Shown: one piece after another, positions 5,753 to 6,046 of the stretch | Numbering within the stretch: the stretch's first letter is position 1 | Layout: the number at the start of each line of letters is the position of its first letter | Assembly (NCBI GenBank): GCA_041668045.1 | Contig: JBAYDV010000107.1 | Location: 1 to 6,046 of the forward strand | Direction of reading: 5' to 3' | DNA: 6,046 nt | Source: JBAYDV01 sp041668045 | GTDB taxonomy: Bacteria > Bacteroidota > Bacteroidia > Bacteroidales > UBA932 | The notes under the pieces: generated by a model | The model's input: the letters and a program-made list of their open reading frames with translations, nothing else | The model's database searches: none | Told to the model about the DNA's origin: nothing | Position numbers and translations under genes: made by a program

Positions 5753-6046
5753 CTAACGATATTTCGATTCGTCGTCAAGCATACCAAGGTATGACTTGTA
5801 ACGTTCATATGATATTTCGCCGTTTTCTACAGCTTGTTTTACTGCACATCCGGGTTCATGGGTGTGAGTACAAGGTTGGAAGCGGCATTTATTCATTATA
5901 TGAAACATTTCAGGAAAATAAGTGGAGATTTCTTCTTTTTCAACATCTATAAGACCAAAACCTCTTATGCCAGGTGTGTCGATTATAAAACCACCTGTTT
6001 CGAGTTTGTACATTTCATAGAATGTAGTCGTGTGTTTACCTTGTAT
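5753..6046 (-). CDS. rsgA: Ribosome small subunit-dependent GTPase A, C-terminal part (5' truncated by window edge)
   Basis: This is the last 97 codons of a minus-strand gene that enters at base 6046; its start lies outside the window. The reading frame stays open through the edge, so the internal ATG at 6011-6013 is not the start. The visible part opens with GKHTTTF (switch I/G2) and continues with IIDTPGIRGFGL (G3, DxPG), the order expected near the end of the circularly permuted RsgA/YjeQ GTPase. It then has a zinc-binding module CRFQPCTHTHEPGC with C-x4-C-x-H-x5-C spacing identical to E. coli YjeQ, and a closing helix ERYKSYLGML. RsgA binds the 30S subunit and checks late maturation of the decoding region. 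An intact N-terminal OB domain and P-loop are presumed upstream. It ends 3 bases from the thioredoxin stop. Confidence 0.95.
   Translation of the reverse strand: MQGKHTTTFYEMYKLETGGFIIDTPGIRGFGLIDVEKEEISTYFPEMFHIMNKCRFQPCTHTHEPGCAVKQAVENGEISYERYKSYLGMLDDESKYR

Noticed and set aside
1..6046. Mobile element, CRISPR array, tRNA/rRNA or defence system
   Set aside because: No terminal repeats, transposase, integrase, spaced direct repeats or RNA-gene signatures were seen; nearly all bases are covered by recognisable genes with short gaps.

Overview
The window looks like ordinary chromosomal DNA from a low-GC member of the Bacteroidetes, most likely the order Bacteroidales. The genus cannot be fixed from the sequence. 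Three observations support this: intergenic regions are AT-rich and show no convincing Shine-Dalgarno sequences; several 5' regions carry the Bacteroides-type -7 promoter box TAnnTTTG; and the protein set (S41 protease with a long C-terminal region, NahK-like kinase next to a cytoplasmic CBM9-like protein, CtlX-type hydrolase, periplasmic WCPPC thioredoxin) is typical of that group.

Layout from left to right: the 5' end of rdgB (XTP/dITP pyrophosphatase) leaves the window on the minus strand. Divergent from it is a plus-strand run of four genes. These are an APH-fold sugar-kinase-like protein, a cytoplasmic CBM9-like protein only 9 bases downstream, a flavin reductase family protein, and an exported S41 C-terminal processing protease. 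The protease gene meets ctlX (minus strand) tail to tail, with the two stop codons interlocked in a 9-base overlap. ctlX shares a 92-base divergent intergenic region with a small exported thioredoxin gene. The thioredoxin gene ends 3 bases from the end of rsgA (minus strand, ribosome-assembly GTPase), whose 5' part lies outside the window.

The genes fall into functional groups rather than one pathway. The kinase and CBM9-like protein probably act together on a cytoplasmic sugar or sugar derivative. The protease and thioredoxin act in the periplasm, on protein processing and on disulfide chemistry. RdgB (nucleotide-pool cleaning) and RsgA (30S subunit maturation) are housekeeping. CtlX is a guanidine/ureido-group hydrolase of uncertain substrate.

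I found no mobile element, CRISPR array, RNA gene or phage signal, and no evidence of a previously undescribed system. The points most worth checking are two dyad-symmetric divergent promoter regions, a possible leaderless flavin reductase transcript, and the unexplained kinase/CBM9 pair.
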